Under the pieces are notes generated by a model. That model was not told where the DNA came from and ran no database searches. It saw only the letters and a program-made list of their open reading frames with translations. The position numbers and the translations under genes are program-made. From Salinimicrobium sediminilitoris (lineage in GTDB: Bacteria > Bacteroidota > Bacteroidia > Flavobacteriales > Flavobacteriaceae): a stretch of DNA of 64,000 bases. This document shows positions 25,612-33,597 of this stretch, in pieces. Every line of letters starts with the position of its first letter. Position 1 is the stretch's first letter. Where the stretch lies: positions 186,001-250,000 of the forward strand of contig NZ_JAIVCC010000013.1 of NCBI RefSeq assembly GCF_020866905.1, written 5' to 3'.

Positions 25612-25884
25612 GTTGATGAAATTAAAGATCTCGAAAAATGTTTTGATCAGAATTATGACATAAAAAGCCTTAGTGCAATTCCCTATAAGGGCCCGGTTTT
25701 AAAGAATATTAGTCGCATTACAAATTCGAATTTCAGCAACAGTAAAGATTCCTGTGCGTACCCCTTTGGTAATAGAAGGTTGATAATATTGAAAATGTTT
25801 ATGTAGTAAGAAAAATTAAAAGCAGGAGACTGAAACCGGTAGAAAACCCTCAACTTTCAGCACGGTAAAAATGTTTAACATCTC
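25612..25884. other. Intergenic region after the alpha-2-macroglobulin gene
   Basis: An open frame of about 64 codons continues after the alpha-2-macroglobulin stop but has no credible start and no recognisable motif, so no gene is called. The first roughly 20 bp after the stop resemble the bases following the ghost C-terminus at 28436-28483. Confidence 0.4.
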
Positions 25885-25992
25885 ATGAAAAATCTGAAAC
25901 CCAAAAGAAGGCCATTGCCGCTTTACCTTCTAATCCTCGTAACTCTCTCCTGCAGTACAAACCCATTTTATCTTTTTAATGTCAAAAAATAA
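25885..25992 (+). CDS. Possible 35-residue lipoprotein-leader peptide
   Basis: M-K-N-L-K-P-K-R-R-P, a hydrophobic stretch, then L-V-T-L-S-C-S-T-N: a textbook lipoprotein signal peptide whose frame stops 12 residues after the Cys. It overlaps the start of the methyltransferase gene by 14 bp. It could be a tiny lipoprotein, a translational leader, or the leftover 5' end of a deleted lipoprotein gene. Confidence 0.3.
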   Translation: MKNLKPKRRPLPLYLLILVTLSCSTNPFYLFNVKK

Positions 25993-26644
25993 AAAAATAA
26001 AGAAGCCCTGGCCCACCAAAGACGCCATGGTGCAGATCTATGAAAACAATTTATGGGGTGCTGGTGAATCTGAATTCTACTCCGGTTTAGGCTCCCATCA
26101 TCCTGAAACTGTGGATCCATACATAGCTGTAGTATCCGCTTTTTTAAAAGGTTTTGCAGCTCCGCCGGTAGTCTGCGATCTGGGTTGCGGGGATTTTAAT
26201 ATTGGTAAAGAACTGGTAAAGTACACCGGGAAGTATATCGCCCTGGACATAGTTCCGGAGCTTATCGCACATAATCAAACCGAATTCAGGGCAGAGCATC
26301 TGGAATTCCGGGTTTTGGATATCGCAAAAGATGAATTGCCTTCGGGGGATTGCGCAGTGCTAAGACAGGTTTTGCAGCATTTATCGAATGCGGAAATTAA
26401 AAGTGTGTTAGAAAAACTATATGCTTTTAAATATGTTATTTTAACCGAGCATCTCCCGGAAGAAGATTTTGAACCCAACAAAGATATTATCTCGGGACAG
26501 GGAATCAGGCTGAAAAAACAAAGTGGCGTAAGGCTTTCCGCACCACCATTTAATTTTAAAGCCAGGAAAGAGAAACAGTTATTATCAGTTCGATCTCCCG
26601 GTTTTGAAGGAGTTTTAGTTACTACTCTGTATGAAGTAAAATAA
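25979..26644 (+). CDS. Class I SAM-dependent methyltransferase
   Basis: A 221-residue protein. Motif I V-V-C-D-L-G-C-G-D-F-N lies at about 64-74, an acidic strand-2 end at Y-I-A-L-D-I-V, and a later D-C-A-V-L-R-Q-V-L-Q-H-L is in the post-motif position. The N-terminus starts with a lysine-rich stretch and then W-P-T-K-D-A-M-V-Q-I-Y-E-N-N-L-W-G. The substrate cannot be told; the fold is that of small-molecule or protein methyltransferases. It lies between the alpha-2-macroglobulin gene and a bidirectional terminator. Confidence 0.8.
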   Translation: MSKNKKIKKPWPTKDAMVQIYENNLWGAGESEFYSGLGSHHPETVDPYIAVVSAFLKGFAAPPVVCDLGCGDFNIGKELVKYTGKYIALDIVPELIAHNQTEFRAEHLEFRVLDIAKDELPSGDCAVLRQVLQHLSNAEIKSVLEKLYAFKYVILTEHLPEEDFEPNKDIISGQGIRLKKQSGVRLSAPPFNFKARKEKQLLSVRSPGFEGVLVTTLYEVK

Positions 26645-26724
26645 AACCAGCGTAGGTTATTTGGTCCCTGATAAACCATACCAGGTTTTTCAAAACTTTA
26701 TTGACTTTATAATTTACAGCCATA

Positions 26725-26754
26725 AAAAACCGGAACTTTTAAATTCCGGTTTTT
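26725..26754. terminator. Bidirectional terminator between methyltransferase and aldehyde dehydrogenase
   Basis: An 11-bp perfect inverted repeat, AAAAACCGGAA / TTCCGGTTTTT, with an 8-nt loop. Its A- and T-rich ends make it usable from both strands; the flanking genes are convergent. Confidence 0.85.
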
Positions 26755-26883
26755 AGAAGTACTTAGGTTTATTGTTATTTTCATCAGCCACCACTAAGGA
26801 TCAGTTACTTATATATTAGTCTTGGCTCCTGGTTCTTGCAGCGAAGCGATCCTGGCTCTTTCCCCGGACAACACTGATTATTA

Positions 26884-28266
26884 TTATGCCAACATAATCG
26901 CTTTCACATTCACGAACTCATGTAGCCCAAAACCTCCATGTTCCCGCCCGAATCCTGAATCTTTTACACCTCCAAACGGCATACTGGGTTTAGCAAGCCC
27001 AAAGGAGTTAATAAACACCATTCCCGTATCAAAGTGATATTTGGCAAGTTCTCTTGCCTTCTCTTCATCTTTAGAAAAGATTCCGCCACCAAGACCAAAT
27101 CTACTGCTATTGGCTATACGCATGGCATCATCGGCATCTTTAGCTTTTATTAAAGAGGCTACGGGACCAAATAACTCATCGTCATAGGCAGGCATTCCCG
27201 GCTCAAGGTTATCCAGCACAGTTGCCGGATAAAAGAAACCATCGCCATCGGGAATTTTTCCTCCACACAATACTTTAGCCCCTTTCTTCACACTTTCTTC
27301 CACCTGTTCATGTAATTCCTCCCGCAGATCTTTGCGGGCCATGGGACCAATATCACTTTCATCCTTTGAAGGGTCCCCTGCTTTAACCTGGGACATTTGC
27401 TCTACAAAGGCTTTTTTGAATTGGTCATACACCTTTTCTACTACAATAAATCTTTTTGCGGCCACGCAGGTTTCCCCATTATTATAGATCCTCCCCATAA
27501 CACAGGTTTTTACGGCTAATTCCAGATCGGCATCCTCCAGCACAAGATAGGCATCATTACTTCCAAGTTCCAGTACTGATTTTTTAAGATTTTCTCCGGC
27601 CTTTTTCCCGATGATCCTTCCGGCAGCCGGACTTCCTGTGAGAGTTACACCACGTACCAGCTTATGTTCAATAACAGCATCACTTTGGTCATGGGAGATC
27701 AATAAAACTTTAAATAGATTTTCCGGCAAACCTGCTTCCAGGTAGATCTTTTCAAGAAGAAGGGCGCTTCCGGTCACTCCTTCAGAATGTTTTAAAAGTA
27801 TCCCGTTACCGGCCATTAAACTTGCAATGGAATAACGGACTACCTGATATGCAGGGAAATTCCAGGGCTGGATTCCGTAGATCACTCCAAGAGGAGAATA
27901 AGTAATGTAACCTTTTCCACCTTCAGGCAAATCCCGCTCTTCATCCTGGAGGCTTAGAGGACCATTTTCTGCAGTATAATCACAAATACCGGAACAGAGT
28001 TCCACCTCCTGAATACCCTGTTTTACAAGTTTTCCCATTTCCTGAGTCATGAGTTCGGCAAGCTCCTGCTTATGATCATCCAGTTTTTTACCAATATTTG
28101 AAATGATTTTGGCCCTTTCCTCAGCCGGCTTATTCTTCCATTCCAGGAATGCTTCGTGGCATGAAGTGACAGCAGAATTCATCTCATCTGTTGTCATCAT
28201 TTTATACTCCTTTATTGACTTACCCGTCGCGGGATTGACTGTTTTCAGCATTTTTTCTTCAGACAT
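26884..28266 (-). CDS. NAD(P)-dependent aldehyde dehydrogenase, succinate-semialdehyde type
   Basis: A 460-residue aldehyde dehydrogenase. The N-terminus T-V-N-P-A-T-G-K is usual for the succinate-semialdehyde group. The Rossmann-type cofactor motif V-T-L-T-G-S-P-A-A-G is followed by the general base Glu in L-E-L-G-S-N-D-A. The catalytic Cys at about 265 is in N-N-G-E-T-C-V-A-A-K-R-F. The C-terminus has P-F-G-G-V-K-D-S-G-F-G-R-E-H-G. It oxidises an aldehyde to the acid, in this group typically succinate semialdehyde to succinate, which fits the sequence best but is not proven. It is a single-gene unit ended by the shared terminator. Confidence 0.9.
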   Translation of the reverse strand: MSEEKMLKTVNPATGKSIKEYKMMTTDEMNSAVTSCHEAFLEWKNKPAEERAKIISNIGKKLDDHKQELAELMTQEMGKLVKQGIQEVELCSGICDYTAENGPLSLQDEERDLPEGGKGYITYSPLGVIYGIQPWNFPAYQVVRYSIASLMAGNGILLKHSEGVTGSALLLEKIYLEAGLPENLFKVLLISHDQSDAVIEHKLVRGVTLTGSPAAGRIIGKKAGENLKKSVLELGSNDAYLVLEDADLELAVKTCVMGRIYNNGETCVAAKRFIVVEKVYDQFKKAFVEQMSQVKAGDPSKDESDIGPMARKDLREELHEQVEESVKKGAKVLCGGKIPDGDGFFYPATVLDNLEPGMPAYDDELFGPVASLIKAKDADDAMRIANSSRFGLGGGIFSKDEEKARELAKYHFDTGMVFINSFGLAKPSMPFGGVKDSGFGREHGGFGLHEFVNVKAIMLA

Positions 28267-28356
28267 AATTCTTCTATTTTACTCGATTAAAGATAAATAG
28301 AATAGGCCTGGAAGTGTAATAATGCCTTGTTAAAGGTAATGACAATAAGCCCTTCC

Positions 28357-28371
28357 AAAAATGACATTTTT
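28357..28371 (+). repeat. Copy of dispersed dyad AAAAATGNCATTTTT
   Basis: AAAAATGACATTTTT, two 7-bp arms around one central base, intergenic upstream of the ghost alpha-2-macroglobulin tail. On the minus strand the same bases read K-M-S-F-L-E-G in one frame. One of seven related sites in the window. Confidence 0.7.
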
Positions 28372-28435
28372 AAACCCTCTTCTACCGAACTGCTTTTTCC
28401 CGGCTGTACCGGCATTGGAAAAACCTGAAAATTTC

Positions 28436-28483
28436 CCGATCTTTTCTGGCCACACTAAAGGAGGACGGGTTAAATTAAAATAG
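28436..28483 (+). pseudogene. Ghost 3' end of a second alpha-2-macroglobulin gene
   Basis: Sixteen codons read P-I-F-S-G-H-T-K-G-G-R-V-K-L-K-stop. The intact gene at 19168 ends P-E-F-S-G-H-T-K-G-V-R-V-K-I-E-stop, so 12 of 16 positions, including the stop, are identical. About 20 bp after each stop are also alike. No upstream continuation is recognisable, so only the tail of a former paralogue or duplicated segment remains. Confidence 0.6.
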
Positions 28484-28487
28484 ATTA

Positions 28488-28766
28488 ATGACATTAGACG
28501 TCACACACGTACAGGGCGGCATGCGAGAATTCGAGAGGACCGGGACCTACCCCGAATACCTGTTGTTCAACATGCCCGGCACCCGCCAAAGCTGGAAGGT
28601 GAAAATTAAAAAAACGCCCCAGGAAGGAGTTTTGAAGAGCAAAGGAACAGTGCTTTATGAGTACAGTTTTGACGGACATTACTGCAAATTCAGGAAAGTT
28701 CATGCCGATGGTTCTTATTCGGAATGGATGGAACCCGAATTTATGATTAACCAAATGCGGGATTGA
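28488..28766 (+). CDS. Small hypothetical protein (92 residues)
   Basis: Starts at ATG 28488, four bases after the ghost alpha-2-macroglobulin stop. The sequence is folded-looking, with a Trp- and Tyr-rich beta pattern (Y-P-E-Y-L-L-F-N-M-P-G, S-W-K-V-K-I-K-K, V-L-Y-E-Y-S-F-D-G). There is no signal peptide or membrane helix. I do not recognise the family. Its position suggests that it was once the second gene of an alpha-2-macroglobulin operon and survived when the first gene was lost. Confidence 0.6.
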   Translation: MTLDVTHVQGGMREFERTGTYPEYLLFNMPGTRQSWKVKIKKTPQEGVLKSKGTVLYEYSFDGHYCKFRKVHADGSYSEWMEPEFMINQMRD

Positions 28767-28837
28767 TACTCAAAACTTCTTTAAAGCTTTAGCCTGCAGC
28801 TGCAAGGAGTTTAAGAGAAAAGGAACAGAGGAAAAGA

Positions 28838-29329
28838 TCAGTTTCTAAAAAAATACCTCAGGCCAATTTTTCCTTCCACAATACCTGTTACTTCCAGGTC
28901 GGGTCGACTCTGATATTGAAAATGTCCCACCAGTCCAAGTTTTGGATTGATCCAGAAGATCCCGGTAAGGCGTCCAAGCCAGCCAAAATAGGTTTTGGTT
29001 TCTGAATTATCCCCCTGTTTTTTCCAGATGTTGGAAACACTGATTCCTACTCCCATTTCGATCCTGTCATCCTTTAGAAAAAAGTAGTCGGTTCCGAATG
29101 CCAGTTTTTGGTAATTTGCCTGCTGAAATTTTCCGAAGAGGACGTAAAATGCAAACTCATTTTCAATTAATCCCGCTTCGATATCGAAATGAAGCCCGCG
29201 GTGATCTTCTTCGGTCCTTGGATTATCAATGATCCCAAAAGCTTTATTAGGATCTATGGCAACTCCCGTATAGAACTGGCTATAACAGCTAATGCTGCAA
29301 AAAAAGAAGTATAAAATGCACCGGTACAT
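28838..29329 (-). CDS. Secreted beta-barrel-like hypothetical protein
   Basis: A 163-residue protein with an N-terminal hydrophobic signal (L-Y-F-F-F-C-S-I-S-C-Y-S-Q). Alternating beta strands follow (E-F-A-F-Y-V-L-F-G-K-F, I-E-M-G-V-G-I-S-V-S-N-I-W, L-G-L-V-G-H-F-Q-Y-Q), ending in the outer-membrane-style K-I-G-L-R-Y-F-F-R-N. This suggests a small outer-membrane barrel. No family name can be given. It stands alone between the 92-residue gene and the HepT gene. Confidence 0.6.
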   Translation of the reverse strand: MYRCILYFFFCSISCYSQFYTGVAIDPNKAFGIIDNPRTEEDHRGLHFDIEAGLIENEFAFYVLFGKFQQANYQKLAFGTDYFFLKDDRIEMGVGISVSNIWKKQGDNSETKTYFGWLGRLTGIFWINPKLGLVGHFQYQSRPDLEVTGIVEGKIGLRYFFRN

Positions 29330-29503
29330 TTTAATAAACTTAAGATTCCACCTGAAATTTAGTTACTATTCAGAGTAAAATCATTTCAATTGGGGTAAGC
29401 TTAACGTCTCATATAAAAACAGGAGCTGGCGAGGACAGAGTTTCGATTTGGCACAGGTTTGGGCGTTTTTTAGGATATATTGTTGGCACCTGGCCATGTT
29501 CAG

Positions 29504-29836
29504 TTAAAATGATAATTGCTTTATTTCGAGTTTGAGCTCTTGTAAACGCCTTTTTACAATTACCCACACAATAGCATTATCAATACTGTCATATGCGTGA
29601 ACAAGTCGGTTTCTAATCCCAATAATCTGTTTATCGTGCCGGATAGACAGATCAGATTCTGATTGTTTTAATTTGTTTAAAGCTTCACCAATTATGGCCA
29701 ATTGCCTCTCTATGGCGCTTTGTGTTTTTAAGTCTGCCTCGTAGGAGATGAAATCTGGTGTGTCAGCTATAAAATTTTCTATTAAGTCAATAGCCATTAG
29801 TATGTCAGAGAGATACTTCTTGCCTTTTTCCGTCAT
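29504..29836 (-). CDS. hepT: HepT-like HEPN ribonuclease toxin
   Basis: A 110-residue helical HEPN protein (formerly DUF86). The catalytic RX4HXY motif is intact: R75, H80 and Y82 in I-R-N-R-L-V-H-A-Y. HepT cleaves RNA and stops growth unless the Tyr is modified by its MntA partner, which adds AMP groups. The partner gene is directly upstream on the same strand and overlaps by 32 bp, the normal arrangement for this toxin-antitoxin pair. Confidence 0.88.
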   Translation of the reverse strand: MTEKGKKYLSDILMAIDLIENFIADTPDFISYEADLKTQSAIERQLAIIGEALNKLKQSESDLSIRHDKQIIGIRNRLVHAYDSIDNAIVWVIVKRRLQELKLEIKQLSF

Positions 29837-30140
29837 AGATTAGAATTTTTGTAGCCTCAATATTTTTCCTGAGCACAGGATTTTTAAGAGAAGAGTCGGT
29901 CAATAGATCAACTTTTCTTTGAAAAAATTCTTCTAATTTATCCCAAATTGCTAAAAGTTTTTCTCCTCTTTCTAAAGGATCATTTTCTTCTATTTCGATA
30001 AGTAGATCTATGTCACTGGAGGTTTCGTCGAATCTTTCTGTGGTAGCAGATCCAAAGGCATAAAGATTCTTCACATTATACAATTTACATAATGTGGTAA
30101 AGTCAACCATTTTAGCTTGTATGCTATCCTTTATTGTCAT
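29805..30140 (-). CDS. mntA: MntA-like nucleotidyltransferase antitoxin
   Basis: A 111-residue minimal nucleotidyltransferase. The signature G-S at 30-31 (A-F-G-S-A-T-T-E-R) and D43-x-D45 (S-S-D-I-D-L-L) give the GSx10DxD pattern of this family. It neutralises HepT by AMPylating its active-site Tyr. It is the promoter-proximal gene of the two-gene unit. ATG 30140 gives the usual length. Confidence 0.88.
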   Translation of the reverse strand: MTIKDSIQAKMVDFTTLCKLYNVKNLYAFGSATTERFDETSSDIDLLIEIEENDPLERGEKLLAIWDKLEEFFQRKVDLLTDSSLKNPVLRKNIEATKILIYDGKRQEVSL

Positions 30141-30335
30141 AAGCTAATATAATCAATTTCTTCATGACCGGAATTTCTCTTTGTCTAGCTAAAGTCGGCT
30201 TTTTGCCAACTTACTAATAAACAAGAGAGTTAAATTACACATGAAGAGGTTGAGCACTCAAATTTGAGCAAGAGGTGCAAATCAAATTTTACCGGCAATA
30301 CCGGGTCCGCGCTGAAAATAATAATTGTTACGTAA

Positions 30336-30833
30336 TCACTCCCCTGCCTGTTCCATTAGATATTTCTTTGTGACTTCCCAATCCGGAAATCTGCCGGTGC
30401 CAAAATGAATGTGCTCCCCCTCGAATTCGCCTGCGCCATTGTGCGTGCGGTCATCAACAAGAAAATCCCCTTTCAGCAGGTCTTTTCTGTGACTAAGAAT
30501 CAGTCGCTTTTTCCCCAGATCTCCAAAATGTTCCTCTATCCAGATCCTTTTTCCGGTAAAAGATTCGGGCAGGCTCCACATGGCGGTGGATAAAAAGAAA
30601 ATATCAAAATGACCGGCCAGCTCCTCCACCGCTTCCAAAGCTCCCTCTATTGGAGGAAGATCGTGGTAGATATCGGGATTTGCATAACAGGTATCATCGA
30701 TCCTCCTGGAAAGTTCCTCCTGGTCGTGATAGTCTTTAAAATTCTTAATTTCAGGAGTGAGAGCTCCAATCGCTTTTTCAAAGTCGGCCACTACGCCATC
30801 CATATCGAGGTAAAGTATTTTTTTATGTTTCAT
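30336..30833 (-). CDS. 5'(3')-deoxyribonucleotidase-like HAD phosphatase
   Basis: A 165-residue HAD-superfamily enzyme. The nucleophile motif L-Y-L-D-M-D-G-V-V-A-D is at 8-18, motif II Thr/Ser is in F-F-L-S-T-A, and the late acidic motif is F-L-V-D-D-R. Length and the W-S-L-P-E-S segment fit the NT5C deoxyribonucleotidase group, which removes phosphate from dNMPs. Substrate preference is inferred. The gene ends 195 bp upstream of the MntA start, on the same strand. Confidence 0.85.
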   Translation of the reverse strand: MKHKKILYLDMDGVVADFEKAIGALTPEIKNFKDYHDQEELSRRIDDTCYANPDIYHDLPPIEGALEAVEELAGHFDIFFLSTAMWSLPESFTGKRIWIEEHFGDLGKKRLILSHRKDLLKGDFLVDDRTHNGAGEFEGEHIHFGTGRFPDWEVTKKYLMEQAGE

Positions 30834-30896
30834 TTTTTCACCGGACTTCAGGATTCATTTCAATATAAAATATTCTATAAGCATATCCAATTTACA

Positions 30897-31961
30897 TTAC
30901 CTGAACCCCACCGCCTTATGTTCGGGATTCTTATACTGCTCTTCTTCACTAATGTTGTAGATCTCGGCCAGGGTCATCTCTTCCTCTGTAGCATAACCTG
31001 TATGCTGCTCCCTTAGCAAAACATTCGCTTTTTCGGGGGACAGGGCTTTGAACTCAAAGGCCGATCGCAAACGACCTTTTCGCTTTAGTGCAGGATCAAT
31101 ATTTTTCACATCGGTATTAAAAGTAGCGATGATCTGGATGCCTAATGATTCTCCTAAGATCCCATCGGTAATGTTGAGGATCATGGCCAGGTTGGAATTG
31201 CGCTGCTGGTCACGGGAAACGATCAATTCCTCGGCATCTTCGATCACTAAAATGCAGTTCGCATTATCCATAAGATAGCGTGTCATGGCTATATTGTCAA
31301 GATTCTGCGCCATCTGCCCCGGCAGGAATATAATATCTTTTTTTATTTGCCCACACAGATATCTTATATAGGTACTTTTCCCCGTGCCCGGTTTGCCGTA
31401 CAGTAAATGAAGTCCGCTCCTGTTTTGCTCCTGAAGGATGTTGAGCATTTTCGCGTGGAAAACCTCAAAGCCATCATTGTAGATCTTTTTAAGATGGAGT
31501 TCGGGCTTTGCAAAATCAATTTTCCTGTTATCAAGCCCATGAGGCTTCATGATGATGAGATTTATATGGGCTTTGTCTTCCTCCTTTTTCCTTTTGTCTG
31601 TAGTAAAGTCTATGACTTCCTGAAGCAATTTACAATGCTCTTTGCTGAAGAAAACAGTGACTTCCTCCCCTTCCTTAGATACCATGAGCTCATTTTTTAA
31701 AACATAAATGAAATCGCTCTTCCACTCCTCTTCTGAAGAGTCTTTCTTCACATGGTAGCCCAGGATCTTATCTTCAAACACCTTCGCAAATTCGCTATAA
31801 AATTTTTCCAGATCCAGGTCTGCAAATTTCTGCTGACTTGCCACGGCATTAAAATATCCCATATAAAGAATATCAACATTGAAGCAGCCCCAGCGGTCAA
31901 AAAGAGAATTGAGGTGGAAGCCGGGAACAAATGAAGGTTCTATGTTATTCTTAAAATTCAT
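30897..31961 (-). CDS. AAA-family ATPase (BCS1-like core)
   Basis: A 354-residue protein. The N-terminal 170 residues have no recognised domain. The AAA core has Walker A G-K-P-G-T-G-K-S-T at about 193-201, Walker B C-I-L-V-I-E-D-A-E, sensor 1 in I-A-T-F-N-T-D, and an arginine-finger-like R-K-G-R-L in the second half, which resembles BCS1-like AAA proteins. Its ATG overlaps by 4 bp (ATGA) the stop of a degraded small gene upstream, so the two were once translationally coupled. The substrate it remodels is unknown. Confidence 0.8.
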   Translation of the reverse strand: MNFKNNIEPSFVPGFHLNSLFDRWGCFNVDILYMGYFNAVASQQKFADLDLEKFYSEFAKVFEDKILGYHVKKDSSEEEWKSDFIYVLKNELMVSKEGEEVTVFFSKEHCKLLQEVIDFTTDKRKKEEDKAHINLIIMKPHGLDNRKIDFAKPELHLKKIYNDGFEVFHAKMLNILQEQNRSGLHLLYGKPGTGKSTYIRYLCGQIKKDIIFLPGQMAQNLDNIAMTRYLMDNANCILVIEDAEELIVSRDQQRNSNLAMILNITDGILGESLGIQIIATFNTDVKNIDPALKRKGRLRSAFEFKALSPEKANVLLREQHTGYATEEEMTLAEIYNISEEEQYKNPEHKAVGFR

Positions 31962-32194
31962 TTTTTGCTTTTTTGTTTTTTAGCTTCTAATGTTTCTTCG
32001 GAAGCAAGCTGCTCCAAAAATGGCATTTTTGACACTTCATCTTCCGCAGAGATATAAAACCACAGCACCTTATCTTCAGTTAAACTCAGTTACGTGGAAA
32101 TACTGAAAAATTCTGATAGCTCCCTGATGGTCTCTGTCTTAGAAAACCTTCAGCTAAAAACATCTGACGGGTTATTTTGCTTATTAAGTACCAT
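31958..32194 (-). pseudogene. Degraded partner gene of the AAA ATPase, two in-frame stops
   Basis: A 79-codon frame runs from ATG 32194 to a TGA that overlaps the ATPase start as ATGA, without a single frameshift, but it contains a TGA at codon 15 and a TAA at codon 35. The C-terminal half reads F-Y-I-S-A-E-D-E-V-S-K-M-P-F-L-E-Q. It matches Y-F-S-A-E-E-E-V-S-K-M-A-F-L-K-G in the intact gene at 55433-55819, so the two are related. It contains a copy of the dispersed dyad at 32016-32030. Confidence 0.55.
32016..32030 (+). repeat. Copy of dispersed dyad AAAAATGNCATTTTT
   Basis: AAAAATGGCATTTTT followed by GACAC, as in the copy at 55641. It lies inside the degraded gene. Confidence 0.7.
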
Positions 32195-32354
32195 GATCTT
32201 CTAATTTAAGAACAAACTTAGCCAATGGATGCGCCAAAAAATGGCGTTCAGTGATCAGGGTTAATAGGTGACAATATTTTCATAGTCATTCCCACCCAAA
32301 AGTTTCACTTTCCCAACCGGTTGGTCGAAAGTCTATAAATACTCAGGTTAAATT
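32195..32354. other. Spacer upstream of the broken AAA-ATPase partner gene
   Basis: No gene or clear promoter is seen between the degraded gene and the large hairpin at 32355. Confidence 0.4.
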
Positions 32355-32418
32355 AAGAGGCTACACCTCCCGCTTCGTCAGCCCCTACTCCGACGAATCG
32401 GGAATGGCAAAGCCTCTT
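32355..32418. terminator. Large two-layer hairpin terminator
   Basis: The outer stem pairs AAGAGGCT (32355-32362) with AGCCTCTT (32411-32418), followed by T. The inner stem pairs TCCCG and TTCGTC (32368-32379) with GACGAA and CGGGA (32392-32403), with one unpaired base on each side. It lies 1 bp beyond the stop of the WYL gene on the minus strand and probably ends its transcription. Confidence 0.7.
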
Positions 32419-32419
32419 T

Positions 32420-33299
32420 TTAATACCTGTCCAGTGCGGCCTGTAACTGTTTTAAAACCTTATTCCGAAAGCTCTCAGGTTCCAGCACTTTTACATCGGC
32501 ACCATAGGAAAGCACTTCCATAATGAAATCGTGAGTGGGCAGGAGATAATATTCAAATTGCCATTCCTTATCGGTTTTTAGAATTTCCTTCTGACTGTGA
32601 TGCAGGGGAAGGGACTGGATATATTTTCCTTCCCGGGGAGTAAAGGAGAGAACGATCTTTTCAGGCCGGCTCTCCACTCCGTTGATGATCCCGAAACTAT
32701 GCCTGTATTCTTTTTCGGCCTCGTATGCTACAGGTTCAAATTTTTTGTTGGAGATCTCCAGACCTGAGAGACGATCGAGTCCAAAAGACTTCACGATTCC
32801 GCCTTTTGGGTCTTCTGCCAGTAAATACCAGCGATGTTGAGACTCCTTTAAAGCCACAGGATTTACTACCCGCCTCCTAAGGTCTCCACCTGAATATTTC
32901 TCATACAGAAAGGAAATACTATAGCTGTTCTTAATGGCATGCAGCAGTCCATGGAGGTTTTCGGCCCCCAAAGGCTTTCGCTTCTCCACGATCACATGCC
33001 GAGAAAAATTGTGAGAAATATTAAGGGCGTTAGATCTCATAAGCCTCCATAAGCCGTTCATTGTGCTCTTCATTGGCGTCATAGGTGATCTCATATTTCC
33101 CGGTGGAGCTGTTGTATTCGATCTCGATCCCATACATGGTATCAATCTTCTTAATATCCCTTTGAAAGGTTCTCCGGGAACAGTAAAGATCATCGCCCGA
33201 GATCTCACTCTGAAACTGAAGATAATCCTGCAACTCCTCAAAACCCATTGGGCTTCTGCGTAGTTTGGTAATGATTGCGCGGTGTCGTGGAAGAGACAT
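32420..33299 (-). pseudogene. WYL-domain transcriptional regulator, frameshifted
   Basis: The N-terminal HTH part (33299 to 33030) reads L-P-R-H-R-A-I-I-T-K-L and R-R-T-F-Q-R-D-I-K-K-I and then hits a TAA directly after L-M-E-A-Y-E-I. In another frame the protein continues N-A-L-N-I-S-H-N-F-S-R-H-V-I into a WYL domain with V-V-N-P-V-A-L-K-E-S-Q-H-R-W-Y-L-L-A. Two bases are missing, or one is extra, near 33033. WYL regulators bind ligands or nucleic acid and often control defence or stress genes. Either the gene is inactive in this strain, or there is a sequencing error or a programmed shift. Confidence 0.75.
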
Positions 33300-33549
33300 G
33301 AATGAGATGGTAATGGTTAGTAATCCAAATATACAGAGCAGGCGCGACAGTTCGTGACGCCGCTGAAAGAATTATTATTTTTCCTGAAATTTTAAACCGG
33401 CGATTCAGAAACCTACATGCCTCGAAATCATGACCTAAGAATAGTTCATACAGGGTTTGGCTTCCAATTTAGCTGAAAAGTAAATTCTCGACTAGCTCTG
33501 AATGGGCTCAAAATGATCTTCAGATAAGATTGAAATATGGTATAACGAA

Positions 33550-33575
33550 AAGAGGCCGCCTTTTGGCAGCCTCTT
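33550..33575. terminator. Hairpin terminator downstream of the PepSY-like gene
   Basis: AAGAGGC and GCC pair with GGC and GCCTCTT around a TTTT loop, with one mismatch. It lies 22 bp after the stop of the minus-strand PepSY-like gene; a short T run follows on that strand. Confidence 0.6.
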
Positions 33576-33597
33576 ATTTGAAATATTCCGGTGGATT

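Noticed and set aside
25612-25805. Sixty-four open codons in frame after the alpha-2-macroglobulin stop
   Set aside because: No start codon of its own in a sensible place, no motif; open frames of this length occur by chance.
30257-30268. Palindrome CTCAAATTTGAG between the nucleotidase and mntA genes
   Set aside because: Short, single and in AT-rich sequence; could be an operator of mntA-hepT but nothing supports it.
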